Shown here: piece by piece, positions 44,775 through 55,811 of the stretch
Layout: every line of letters starts with the position of its first letter
Position numbering within the stretch: position 1 is the first letter of the stretch
Assembly: GCA_030144725.1 (NCBI GenBank)
Contig: JASKMD010000008.1
Span: forward strand, 7,398,110 to 7,462,109
Reading direction: 5' to 3'
DNA length: 64,000 nt
Source of the DNA: Haematococcus lacustris
Lineage: Eukaryota; Chlorophyta; Chlorophyceae; Chlamydomonadales; Haematococcaceae
Notes under the pieces: generated by a model
Database searches by the model: none
Seen by the model: only the letters and a program-made list of their open reading frames with translations
Told to the model about the DNA's origin: nothing
Position numbers and translations under genes: made by a program

Positions 44775-47700
44775 ATGTCCGCGTCAGTGCTCACGGAAGC
44801 CACGGCCAAGATCGTGGATGTCGAGGAGGAGCTTGAGGGGCTGAAAAAGGAGATCGAGAGGCTGGAGCAACCCTGCCCTTCAGATGAACGACCTGCTGGA
44901 GTAGGGGACAAGCTAAAACATTTGCGCATGATGGAGATTTCTCTACAAGAGAAGGTGGTGGAGCTGATGAAGTATAGGAACATCCTGCTGACAACAGGTA
45001 CATTGCAAATGTGCACCAGCAGATGCATACTTGCCTTTTGCATGCATGTTATAACAATCGCCAATACAGACAAACATGTATGATCCACTTTTCGACAAGA
45101 GCCCACAGCATGTGAGATCATGCTGTGTGTGCCCACGTGTCTGCATGTGGGGCATGTGCAATGCATGCGTGAATAAACATGGCTTTAGATAACAGGTGGG
45201 CAAGAGGTGGTTATAGCACTGGCCCAGCACATGGCAAACTCTCTGGTACCACTCGAGAAGTGATGGGAGGGGCAAAAGCTACAGTGGTGATGCTAAGTAG
45301 GAATAGGCGGACCGCAATCATGCCGGGCACCTGACCCGTACCACTGATTGTTTAATCAATGACCTTCGTAAACAAGGCAACCTCGAACTCAAAGCTTTCC
45401 CACAGAGGCATCTGATGGTAGCTGAGACCATGCATCCCCATGCCTTACAGGGTATGAGATACTCTTGCACATGTTTAACATGGTACAACACGGTGAACAA
45501 CATTGTATGCGGCACACCTTGTGACACAAACTGGCGAGGGTGTCTGCATTCTTGATGTGCAGCCTTGCAGCTTGGCCCTTGCACATGCTATGTGCACATG
45601 ACAGTGTCACTCGTAGTACTGCGTGTGTGACTGCTGCTTCTTGCGCAGTTGGCGGTAGTGGTGCAGTTGGTGGTAGTGATGCATCACAACCAGGTGAGTA
45701 AATGGTGGTAGAGGCTGAGAGAACTTGATTGGCGTAGCTGAGTGAGATAACCCACATTCAAGCATGTTGTTCATGAGTGTTGTTTGCCTTAAATAATAAC
45801 ATGGTTGCAACTGTGCTGGGGTAGTCACAAATCAAATCGCAAATCAAATGTCAGTCGATCAGCTTCTTATTGGGCTGCATGGTCCGCAGTATCTCATTGC
45901 TATCTCTTGCGGTGCAGAGCCAGCTCTCAGTCTGCTGCATTGGGGCTACAAAAACTTGCGCATCGCCAGCATTTCCAGCATGAGCCACAAGAAGCAGTAC
46001 GATGGCGATTGTGAGCTTGTCAGCCTGGACTTGAGCACATTCTGCGCCATCGCCACCGCGAAGGTGCATGATGTGACAAGCGGTGTGACCATCCCAGCAC
46101 GGGATGCCATGCTTGTGCGCAGCTCTGCAGCAGGTACGACTCAGCTGTTGCCACAACTATACTGCCACTGGTGCCAACCCAAGGACGACTGGTGTGTTGC
46201 CTAACCATGCCTTGCCTACCGCAGCTGTGGAGGCTGATCCAGCAGGGAACAAGATATCGCTGAGCGCGGAGGCTGAGCTAAATGCCAAGTAGGGTAAAGA
46301 GAATCTGATCCATCAATTCCTGAATTCCATCAAATGCTTGAACTGAACAACTGAACATTCAACAGCAGTGTCGATTGCAATAGAGTGATGTGCAAGTGCA
46401 GATGCTGTCTGCTTGTTGTATGTTACTGACATGTGCAGGCTGCCTGAGTGCAGTACAGCCAATGATGTTGTTGTACCCACCTCACCAGATTGACATGTGC
46501 CGGCTTCACAACTCAGCACCTCGCTGCTGCCTAAAAGTTGCGCAACACCCATGATCGCCACACATGTGCTTTTGCAGGTTCCAGCAGGTGCTAGGCTGGG
46601 GAGTTGTGAATGTGGTCAATGCCTGCATTCGACAGAAGCAGCCAAACTGGAAAGAGCTGTCGTTCCATGCACATGCCAGTCCAAGTGTTGGGCCTGGCTG
46701 GCCAGACTTTCTCATCAAGCAGCGTGGAGCTGATAAGACTGTTGTGTCTGATGTCTGCGGGGGTGAGGGCAAGGTGAGCCAACTAGTGTCATCCTGTGCA
46801 GCATTTGCTGCAAAAGGTCTTGATGGAGGAATGGATGAGTGGATTAGGTGATGCGATAAGGCTCAAGGAATTGGAGGTGCTGAAGGGTGGAGGCAGTGGG
46901 TGTGCTGCCCTGTTGGCCCCCCCCCTATGCCTTATTGCTGTGTGCCCATTGCGCCTCACCTCCCAGTTTCTCCGCTCCGCAATCTTCAGATAGGGTAAGA
47001 GAAAGGGGTGAGACAAGCAGATGGAGCTGTAGTGGGGCTGTAGTTCTAGGCATGGACATATCAGCGGGAACTTGTGATTGACTTGCCATGCTGCAGATGC
47101 CACGTGTCATGCGCCATGCAGTTGAGAATCTGATCAGCATGGATGGAGCGGTGGCTGATGCGCTCATGCAGGCATGCAGCTATTGCCAAGAGAAGGTGAA
47201 ATAGTGCTGCCTGTTCCAGCCACCATTTGTTCAAATGCAAGAGAACCTGATCACTAGCATGATGCATGCATGTTGAGTTGGTGGTCCTTTCCTTGTGCAG
47301 AAATGGCGCTTCACATTCATCACCTACTATCAGTATACCTTCTTCGTGTGGCGAGTGGCGCAGGACAGGTACGCTGTCACAGACGGTCTCGTGAACGACG
47401 CTGCAACGTATAATCTCTACACCCGAGAGGTCCTTGCTTGTGAGTTTAAAGGGCCGTGGACCAACTAGTGTAACCTTCATTTGCTTGCCAATCAGCTGCT
47501 GATCTATTAGCGCCGATTGGCATGACCACTGGCAGAATAACGCAACACAGCCACAAACCATTTCATCTCATCACCCATGAAGTCCTTGCCTGTGAGATGG
47601 TGGAGTAGTAACCTGGTTGCAGGTGCTCAATTCAATGACCACTTAGAACACATGCTCATCACCATTCCTTAACACCGCTCTTCCTATCTGTTGCAGACAT

Positions 47701-49338
47701 CATATGGATGTCACTGGAATCACCGTGGGGCAGCCAGTTGCTGCCTGGAAGTCTCCAATCCCTTGAAATGGAACTCCAAAAGCGGCCGGTGGAGAGGGTG
47801 TTGCATGGCAAGCCCAAGATCCAGCCGTGCCAGGAGCACTTGGGCCAGGTCCAGCCTGCACAAGGAAGTGCTCGCACCTTGTCCCCAACGTTGGGCAGCA
47901 AACAGCAGCAACAGACACCAGCAGCAGCTCTGCAAGATGCAATACGGCAGAAAGACCAGCCATCCCCTTGGGCTCCTGCTGAGGATGTGCCCGAGCTGCC
48001 CCTGGCTTCCCTGCAGCTCAGCAGCACGTGCCTGGGGGCTGGCCAGTGCGGGCCAGTCATGCAAGGCTGGTAGGTGCTGGCCACAGTCTATAGGCTTCAT
48101 TAAGGCATAGTACATAGTGCCTCGACATGGCTTGATACAAAGCCAAGGCACTGCATTCAGGTTGCTCATCAGAATAATGTTAAAATGTATTGAAATCCCA
48201 ATTCACTTGCTGTTGCTGTGGGAGTTGCCTTGCTGACATGGTCTATGCTTTACTTCAGGCTTCGGGGAGCCCCTGTGGCTGTGAAGGCTATGGATGCATG
48301 CGACTCACCTGACGGCGTGGAGTTGTTGAGGCATGAGGCACAGATCTATGGTGTGTGTCTGCGGAGCAAATGCATCAGCCCATGAAAGGCGCTGAGTCAA
48401 CTTGCACACCTCAGAATCCCTTCGCTGGCATGCGTGTGGCAGCCACCGCTATATTCAGCCCAAATTCTTTGCTAGTAGTATGACTGCTGACCATTGCTGC
48501 CTATGTGCTCCTACAATCACGCATGCATACGCAATTGTGGTCACAGCTGGCATTCTCGCACGCATCATGGAAGACATCTGTTGTGGTGTGCAGATATCCT
48601 GCGGGACTTGCAAGGCCACTTCCTACCAACCCTGCATGGTAGCGGGTACTGGAGGGGTCAGAGCTTCGTCCTGGCTACATCTGTGGTGGTTGGCAAGCCC
48701 ATTAGCAGTTGCATCAGTGGCAAAGACGAAGCTGCCGCTCAAGCGGTTGCGCAAGCTGCACGTCAGGTTTGTGTGCAAGCCAAGGGGAGGGTGGGCTCAC
48801 TTGGAGACCCCTCACAAATGTTGTCAGAGAGAGGTTGAGCAATTTATGAAGCAACATGTGTGACAACGCACAGGCCTTTTCCATAATAGATGCTGTTTTT
48901 CTGGAGGCACAGACATCTGTGCTTGCACAACCCGTGCTCTTATCTATCTATGAAACAATTGCAGGCATTACAAGCCATTCATCAGCGAGGTGTGGCCCAT
49001 GGTGATGTACGTGCTGACAACATTTTGGTACAAGACTGTGGCAATACCCCTCAGGTGAGTACTCGATTAACAATAGAAAAAATAGAATTACATGATGGTA
49101 CGGTGGTATGGTGGTTTCTACTGGTCTTCCCATTGGCACCCGCTATGTTGTGATAATGATGGTATTGAGGATTACAGTTGTAGGTCTTGGTCAATGGGTT
49201 GCAAAAAAGGATATGTATGCATTGATCCATGTGCAGGTGATCATCATAGATTTTGGCCATGCGTATCTAGACCCAACGCCTGAGCAGTGTGAGCGCGAGC
49301 TGGCAGAGCTTACACAAGTGTTCCATGAGCTACAGTAG
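44775..49338 (+). CDS. Coiled coil + PD-(D/E)XK nuclease-like + protein kinase fusion, 12 exons
   Basis: Exons: 44775-44997, 45649-45693, 45855-46133, 46225-46288, 46578-46773, 47097-47195, 47302-47439, 47699-48069, 48259-48350, 48594-48766, 48965-49054, 49237-49338. They total 1872 nt with every phase matching (623 residues). Residues about 5-70 form a coiled coil (VEEELEGLKKEIERLEQ). Residues about 204-350 resemble a restriction-endonuclease-fold domain: GPGWPDFLI (Asp near 247), GGEGK (Glu near 267, Lys 269), then the helix with DALMQACSYCQEK and the strand FTFITYYQYTFFVW. Residues about 455-623 are a compact kinase: LGAGQCGPVMQGW glycine loop, PVAVKAMD (Lys), AHGDVRADNIL catalytic loop and VIIIDFGHAY metal loop. 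Such nuclease-kinase pairing recalls Crinkler-type/CR effector proteins of diverse eukaryotes; that link is inference. The kinase C-lobe is very short after DFG (about 27 residues), so it may be reduced or a pseudokinase-like form. Confidence 0.75.
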
Positions 49339-49369
49339 CCGCATACATACATACCACACAGCGTACGTG

Positions 49370-49670
49370 AGCTGAGCTGGTTTACAAGCGGGTCCGAGAC
49401 AAGCCACCCAAGGCCCACCAGCAGCAGCTTGTTGTGGCACAGTGATGTGTGCCCCCTATCTTGAGCTGTCATCAGCTAACGATTAGTGCATGTTTGTCAT
49501 GCCAACTCTAGACTACAGCCCCCTGGGTCAGGCAGTAGTGTAGGTGGTAGGCGACCATGCCCATGTGTATGCCATGTGCATGGGAACTCCACACAGACAA
49601 AACACCGTTTTGTAGTGGTCCAAGCTTAGTGGTCCATGGCAATGAAGGGCCTAGAGAGGGTCAAGGTCCT
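49370..49670 (+). mobile_element. Fanzor family B 3'-end remnant (diverged)
   Basis: Begins in the coding tail (GGTTTACAAGCGGGTCCGAG, equivalent of GYKRLRD) and continues through the GTAGGTGGTAGGCG block to a diverged terminus (AAGGGCCTAGAGAGGGTCAAGG). It lies 32 bp after the stop of the nuclease-kinase gene and therefore within or next to its 3' UTR. Confidence 0.7.
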
Positions 49671-50261
49671 GGCCTCCAGTTGTAGTTGCTGTGTTGTCGG
49701 ATGCATCGCCCTTGCAAGATGAGAACCCAGCTACTGATGCTCTATAGGTAGGATACCGACAGTATGTGATTTCGTCAGATGTGCGCTTGCTATTTAATGC
49801 ATTCAGGCCGAAAGCTGGGGATCGTCCCGAGCCATCTAACGTAGGCCTGACGTTAGGCAGGCACCCAGCCCAGCCCACCATGTAGGAGTGGGAGGGGTGG
49901 GAAGGGGGCGGAAAGACACTACGGTGGTTGGTAGGCAGGAAGGGGGGTGGGAGCCACTGGGAGGGCGGGGCTTGGGCTGGGAGGGGGTATGAGGAGATAG
50001 CAAGGCTTTGCTAGGCCAGGGCTAAGGCCAAGGCTATGCTGGGCTTGGGAGGGGGTGGGGGCACGGTCCGGGTGGTCGGAGTGGGCTAGTCATTCCTGAA
50101 ATCAGACCCTCCCAACTCTCTTGAAAAGAGTGTGTGTCCTTTACGCGATGATTATTTCTCGCTCAGGTTGAGGATTGAGTATCGAAGCACATCAATGTGT
50201 AGAGGGCTCGCTTGGCTACACGGAATGCCTGTCCCGAGCTTCATTGCACAACCTAGGCGTG
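49671..50261. other. No gene recognised
   Basis: G-rich spacer with no convincing reading frame. Confidence 0.35.
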
Positions 50262-50499
50262 AACCGCTGATTGCTTTTTGATTTCCTGGTTTTCCTGGTT
50301 ATTTCCTGGTTTTCCTGGTTATTTCCTTGATTTCCAATCCTGGTTTCCAACGGTGTTTCTAATACCTGTTGCCAGGGGATAGGATTGCTCCGTCAGGCTT
50401 GGGCCAGCGCTGGGCCGAAGCAGCCTCGGCAGAGCCCATCCCTCATCACTTGGCGATTGTAATTGTGGCGTAACCAGCTGGCAATAGGCTGCTAACCAG
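50262..50499 (+). repeat. Dispersed repeat R1, copy 1
   Basis: Contains tandem TTTCCTGGTTTTCCTGGTTA, then GTTGCCAGGGGATAGGA, CGTCAGGCTTGGGCCAGCGC and GGCGTAACCAGCTGGCAATA. A second copy spans 54685-55709, where it is split by a Fanzor insertion. This copy runs directly into the (GGGC)n array. Confidence 0.8.
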
Positions 50500-52765
50500 C
50501 GGGCGGGCGGGCGGGCGGGCGGGCGGGCGGGCGGGCGGGCGGGCGGGCGGGCGGGCGGGCGGGCGGGCGGGCGGGCGGGCGGGCGGGCGGGCGGGCGGGC
50601 GGGCGGGCGGGCGGGCGGGCGGGCGGGCGGGCGGGCGGGCGGGCGGGCGGGCGGGCGGGCGGGCGGGCGGGCGGGCGGGCGGGCGGGCGGGCGGGCGGGC
50701 GGGCGGGCGGGCGGGCGGGCGGGCGGGCGGGCGGGCGGGCGGGCGGGCGGGCGGGCGGGCGGGCGGGCGGGCGGGCGGGCGGGCGGGCGGGCGGGCGGGC
50801 GGGCGGGCGGGCGGGCGGGCGGGCGGGCGGGCGGGCGGGCGGGCGGGCGGGCGGGCGGGCGGGCGGGCGGGCGGGCGGGCGGGCGGGCGGGCGGGCGGGC
50901 GGGCGGGCGGGCGGGCGGGCGGGCGGGCGGGCGGGCGGGCGGGCGGGCGGGCGGGCGGGCGGGCGGGCGGGCGGGCGGGCGGGCGGGCGGGCGGGCGGGC
51001 GGGCGGGCGGGCGGGCGGGCGGGCGGGCGGGCGGGCGGGGCGGGCGGGCGGGCGGGCGGGCGGGCGGGCGGGCGGGCGGGCGGGCGGGCGGGCGGGCGGG
51101 CGGGCGGGCGGGCGGGCGGGCGGGCGGGCGGGCGGGCGGGCGGGCGGGCGGGCGGGCGGGCGGGCGGGCGGGCGGGCGGGCGGGCGGGCGGGCGGGCGGG
51201 CGGGCGGGCGGGCGGGCGGGCGGGCGGGCGGGCGGGCGGGCGGGCGGGCGGGCGGGCGGGGCGGGCGGGGGCGGGCGGGCGGGCGGGCGGGCGGGCGGGC
51301 GGGCGGGCGGGCGGGCGGGCGGGCGGGCGGGCGGGCGGGCGGGCGGGCGGGCGGGCGGGCGGGCGGGCGGGCGGGCGGGCGGGCGGGCGGGCGGGCGGGC
51401 GGGCGGGCGGGCGGGCGGGCGGGCGGGCGGGCGGGCGGCGGGCGGGCGGGCGGGCGGGCGGGCGGGCGGGCGGGCGGGCGGGCGGGCGGGCGGGCGGGCG
51501 GGCGGGCGGGCGGGCGGGGCGGGCGGGCGGGCGGGCGGGCGGGCGGGCGGGCGGGCGGGCGGGCGGGCGGGCGGGCGGGCGGGCGGGCGGGCGGGCGGGC
51601 GGGCGGGCGGGCGGGCGGGCGGGCGGGCGGGCGGGCGGGCGGGCGGGCGGGCGGGCGGGCGGGCGGGCGGGCGGGCGGGCGGGCGGGCGGGCGGGCGGGC
51701 GGGCGGGCGGGCGGGCGGGCGGGCGGGCGGGCGGGCGGGCGGGCGGGCGGGCGGGCGGGCGGGCGGGCGGGCGGGCGGGCGGGCGGGCGGGCGGGCGGGC
51801 GGGCGGGCGGGCGGGCGGGCGGGCGGGCGGGCGGGCGGGCGGGCGGGCGGGCGGGCGGCGGGCGGGCGGGCGGGCGGGCGGGCGGGCGGGCGGGCGGGCG
51901 GGCGGGCGGGCGGGCGGGCGGGCGGGCGGGCGGGCGGGCGGGCGGGCGGGCGGGCGGGCGGGCGGGCGGGCGGGCGGGCGGGCGGGCGGGCGGGCGGGCG
52001 GGCGGGCGGGCGGGCGGGCGGGGGCGGGCGGGCGGGCGGGCGGGCGGGCGGGCGGGCGGGCGGGCGGGCGGGCGGGCGGGCGGGCGGGCGGGCGGGCGGG
52101 CGGGCGGGCGGGCGGGCGGGCGGGCGGGCGGGCGGGCGGGCGGGCGGGCGGGCGGGCGGGCGGGCGGGCGGGCGGGCGGGCGGGCGGGCGGGCGGGCGGG
52201 CGGGCGGGCGGGCGGGCGGGCGGGCGGGCGGGCGGGCGGGCGGGCGGGCGGGCGGGCGGGCGGGCGGGCGGGCGGGCGGGCGGGCGGGCGGGCGGGCGGG
52301 CGGGCGGGCGGGCGGGCGGGCGGGCGGGCGGGCGGCGGGCGGGCGGGCGGGCGGGCGGGCGGGGCGGGCGGGCGGGCGGGCGGGCGGGCGGGCGGGCGGG
52401 CGGGCGGGCGGGCGGGCGGGCGGGCGGGCGGGCGGGCGGGCGGGCGGGCGGGCGGGCGGGCGGGCGGGCGGGCGGCGGGCGGGCGGGCGGGCGGGCGGGC
52501 GGGCGGGCGGGCGGGCGGGCGGGCGGGCGGGCGGGCGGGCGGGCGGGCGGGCGGGCGGGCGGGCGGGCGGGCGGGCGGGCGGGCGGGCGGGCGGGCGGGC
52601 GGGCGGGCGGGCGGGCGGGCGGGCGGGCGGGCGGGCGGGCGGGCGGGCGGGGCGGGCGGGCGGGCGGGCGGGCGGGCGGGCGGGCGGGCGGGCGGGCGGG
52701 CGGGCGGGCGGGCGGGCGGGCGGGCGGGCGGGCGGGCGGGCGGGCGGGCGGGCGGGCGGGCGGGC
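50500..52765. repeat. (GGGC)n array, 2.27 kb, about 566 units
   Basis: Almost pure GGGC tetranucleotide, interrupted by about eleven single-base gains or losses of G (for example near 51040, 51260, 51438, 51517, 51858, 52020, 52333, 52362, 52474, 52651). It carries no stop codon in any frame, which creates false 780-830 residue Pro/Ala/Arg frames. The plus strand is a dense G-quadruplex-forming sequence. It lies just past the 3' end of the minus-strand gene at 52821. Confidence 0.98.
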
Positions 52766-52820
52766 CGGGAGGCAGAGGCAGACAGGGAGGGCAACGGTGA
52801 TGGCTGCATGATCGTGAAAT

Positions 52821-54680
52821 TCAGGGCGGCAGCATTGCGGCACTGTAGGCAAAGCACGGCAACCTCCTCCCTTCCCTTCTCACCCTTCTTACCCCCCTCC
52901 CCCTCCCCCTCATCCTCCCCTCTCCCCCCTCGCCCTCTCCCCTGCCCCCCCACCTACCTGACCCGTGCAGGGATGGGGCTGCGTGAAGACTTGGGTTGCC
53001 ACTGCTTGGGGTTGACCCGGCGGCCCGTGGCCCTGAGGCTGTGCTGCACTTCCGTGGGGGGAGGGCCAGCAGCGGCCTCACTGCCCCCAGCACTGGCGCC
53101 TGGGCCACAGCTACATTCTGGCTCAGCACTGCACAGCCCGTCAGCAGCCACAGCAACAGCCGGGTCAGGGGGGTGGGGGAGCGGGGTGGGGGAGGAGGGG
53201 CGGCGGGAGCAGGCACAGCAGCAGGGGCAGAGGCAGCAAGGGCAGGAGCAGGGAGCGTAGCAGCTCAACTCCCCCAACTTGATCCTGGCCTTTCCTTTGA
53301 GGCCCTTCTCCCTGGACTTCCACACAGCCTGATACGCCTTTCTGACCCCCACCCCCCCTGCTGCTTTCCTCCACCCCCCAGCTCCGCTGCTGCCCTCTTA
53401 TCCCCCGGGCTGCCCACTCCCACCCTCCACCCCCCGCCCCCCCTGCTGCCCCCTTCCACCGCAGCCTCCCCCTGCTGACCGCTCACCAACGGCCACCTCC
53501 TTGTTAGGGTCCAGCTCTGGGTCCAGCTGCAGCATGCGGCGCCAGGCCAGGGGGTGCTGCAGCAGCCGCTGCGCAGCCGGGGGCTTGACGGAGGCGCGGG
53601 CGCCGGGGGGCAGGCCCGCATGGACGGCTGCTCGCAGCAGCGCCGCGTCGCACCAGCAGTTCCACATGCGCAGGGTGTGGCCAGGGGTCAGAGGGGAGGG
53701 ATGGGAGTAGGGGGGCGGGGGTACGGGGGCGGAAGGTTGGGGCGGCAGGTGGGGCCGGATGTCATAGTGGATGGGGGCAAGGGCCAGTGGAGGGGCCTTC
53801 TCAGCAGGGGAGCAGGGGAGCAGGGGCTGAGGGTGGTCAGAACGAGGGGGCGGAAGGGCTGGCAGGGTGTGCAGTAGGTAGGTAGGCTGCTAGGGTGGGG
53901 CTGATGGTGGTGAAAGGGGTAGGGGTAGGGGTAGGGGTAGGGGTAGGGGTAGGGGTAGGGGTAGGGGTAGGGGTAGGGGTAGGGGTAGGGGTAGGGGTAG
54001 GGGTAGGGGTAGGGGTAGGGGTAGGGGTAGGGGTAGGGGTAGGGGTAGGGGTAGGGGTAGGGGTAGGGGTAGGGGTAGGGGTAGGGGTAGGGGTAGGGGT
54101 AGGGGTAGGGGTAGGGGTAGGGGTAGGGGTAGGGGTAGGGGTAGGGGTAGGGGTAGGGGTAGGGGTAGGGGTAGGGGTAGGGGTAGGGGTAGGGGTAGGG
54201 GTAGGGGTAGGGGTAGGGGTAGGGGTAGGGGTAGGGGTAGGGGTAGGGGTAGGGGTAGGGGTAGGGGTAGGGGTAGGGGTAGGGGTAGGGGTAGGGGTAG
54301 GGGTAGGGGTAGGGGTAGGGGTAGGGGTAGGGGTAGGGGTAGGGGTAGGGGTAGGGGTAGGGGTAGGGGTAGGGGTTGGGGTTGGGGTTGGGGTTGGGGT
54401 TGGGGTTGGGGTTGGGGTTGGGGTTGGGGTTGGGGTTGGGGTTGGGGTTGGGGTTGGGGTTGGGGTTGGGGTTTGGTGGTGGTGGTGGAGGCAGTGTCAA
54501 CCAGTGGCTGGCCAGGCAGGCAGCAGGCAGAGGGCAGGGGGGGAGGGGGGCAGGCAGGATGAGCAGGGTGAGCAGGACCCAGGGGCTGGGGTGAGGGCAC
54601 AGGGTGTGTCCAGGACCCACCAGTCAGGCAGGTCGTCTGCTGGCGGCAGCTCCAGGCTGGCAGCAATGAGCTGTATTTGC
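52821..54680 (-). CDS. Unrecognised gene ending beside the (GGGC)n array
   Basis: Exon-like blocks in transcript order: about 54672-54625 ([17 protein letters not shown], before GTGGGT); about 53848-53491 ([58 protein letters not shown]); about 53340-52965, where two frames compete ([20 protein letters not shown] versus [13 protein letters not shown]), ending [20 protein letters not shown] and a GTAGGT donor; and 52842-52821 (SAAMLPP stop). The intron between the first two blocks holds the GGGGTA/GGGGTT array. The third-block frame is unresolved and an indel is possible. I do not recognise the family; upstream exons may be hidden beyond the Fanzor insertion. Confidence 0.45.
53916..54473. repeat. 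(GGGGTA)n followed by (GGGGTT)n
   Basis: About 76 uninterrupted GGGGTA units (53916-54371) change abruptly to about 17 GGGGTT units (54372-54473). On the sense strand of the minus gene this is an intronic CCCC(T/A)AC tract. Telomere-like in composition but flanked by unique sequence on both sides. Confidence 0.97.
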
Positions 54681-54684
54681 TTCG

Positions 54685-54808
54685 TGAACCGCTGGTTGCT
54701 TTTTGATTTCCTGGTTTTCCTTTTTATTTCCTGGTTTTCCTGGTTTTTTCCTTGTTTTCCAATCCTGGTTCTCAACGGTGTTTCCTAATACTGGTTGCCA
54801 GGGGATAG
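54685..54808 (+). repeat. Dispersed repeat R1, copy 2, left part
   Basis: Matches 50262-50375 up to TTGCCAGGGGATAG, where the Fanzor family A fragment enters. Confidence 0.8.
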
Positions 54809-55463
54809 CCCATGCAGGTGTCCATGCAGGTGGCTGCGGCCGGTGTACAGCGAGGCAAAGCGTTCCCAAGTCAGGGGCTTGATGAGCTCAACAAGCTACA
54901 ACATCAGGTAAGCAATGACCAGACAATGCACATGTACATGGCTGCAACATATCCCACATGAGGTGACACATGACATGCCACATGACTTGACTTCATGCAT
55001 CTCCCACACCATGTGCAGGTTCTACGACCGGGACGTCTCAGCCGCGCTGAACATCCGCCGCTGTGCAGTTGGCCCAGGCCCACGCCCCACCGAGCTGTGC
55101 TACTGGGATGGCCGCCCAGCCATGCCAAAGCCAGGCCGGCCAGGCCAGGAGTGGGTGTACTTGCGTGACAAGGCCCTGTTGCGTAAGTGGCGGCGCAAGT
55201 GGCGGCAATAGCCAGCTACAGCAAGACAATCCAAGAAAACAAGATATCAAACCCCTCACAAAGGGGATGTGTGTGAGTAAGAGCTATAGAGTAGGGTAGA
55301 GCTCTTGCTAGTAGTAGCCTGGAGGCACACACACCAGAAGGCTGAGCTGAAGTGGGCATTAGGCACACTGTCAGTAGCCTTTACAACAGCAATCTCGCAG
55401 CCTGTGTTTGATTACAACTCATGCTTTATTTTGGTGTTGCATGAGGGCTGTAGGGATTAAAAC
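54809..55463 (+). mobile_element. 5'-truncated Fanzor family A insertion in R1
   Basis: Flanked by TTGCCAGGGGATAG at 54795-54808 and 55464-55477 (12-14 bp duplication). It starts inside an intron, then has a short exon (54825-54906, LRPVYSEAKRSQVRGLM), a retained intron (54907-55018, GTAAGC...TGTGCAG), the RuvC-III exon (FYDRDVSAALNIRRCAVG, to the stop at 55209) and the complete 3' flank ending GGATTAAAACTT. Everything upstream is missing. The intron is still present, so the source was genomic DNA or unspliced RNA. Confidence 0.88.
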
Positions 55464-55709
55464 TTGCCAGGGGATAGGAGTGTTTTCATGCTGCAGCAGC
55501 ACCCACTGCTGTGTTTTCATGCTGCAGCAGCACCCACTGCTGGCCAGCCACCAAGACACCAGGCCCCCCCTCCCCCCAACAACAACCAGGCCTGGCTTGG
55601 CCGCCCCGTCAGGCTTGGGCTAGCGCTGGGCCGAAGTAGCCTCGACAGCGCCCATTCCGCATAACTTGACGATTAAAATGGTGGCGTAACCAGCTGGCAA
55701 TAGGAGGAC
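55464..55709 (+). repeat. Dispersed repeat R1, copy 2, right part
   Basis: Continues copy 1 through CGTCAGGCTTGGGC and GGCGTAACCAGCTGGCAATA. It includes a private tandem duplication of about 33 bp (GTGTTTTCATGCTGCAGCAG, at about 55478 and 55511) that copy 1 lacks. Confidence 0.75.
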
Positions 55710-55811
55710 TGCCGAAGTTCATGTCAGGATGTGTGAGCAAGTAGTTTATGTTTTCAAACACAGGGTGCGTGCTAGGAGGGCGCATCAGCAAGCGACGAGG
55801 GCTGCATCCCT

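Noticed and set aside
50446..52953. Minus-strand frames of 786-835 residues made of ARPP repeats
   Set aside because: The GGGC tetranucleotide has no stop in any frame, so length is no evidence of coding; the real gene on this strand appears to stop at 52821.
53916..54473. True chromosome end (telomere)
   Set aside because: Unique sequence with a gene and transposons lies on both sides, so it is interstitial.
53688..54788. Long frames reading PYPYPY, LPLPLP or VGVGVG
   Set aside because: By-products of the GGGGTA/GGGGTT hexamer repeats in an intron.
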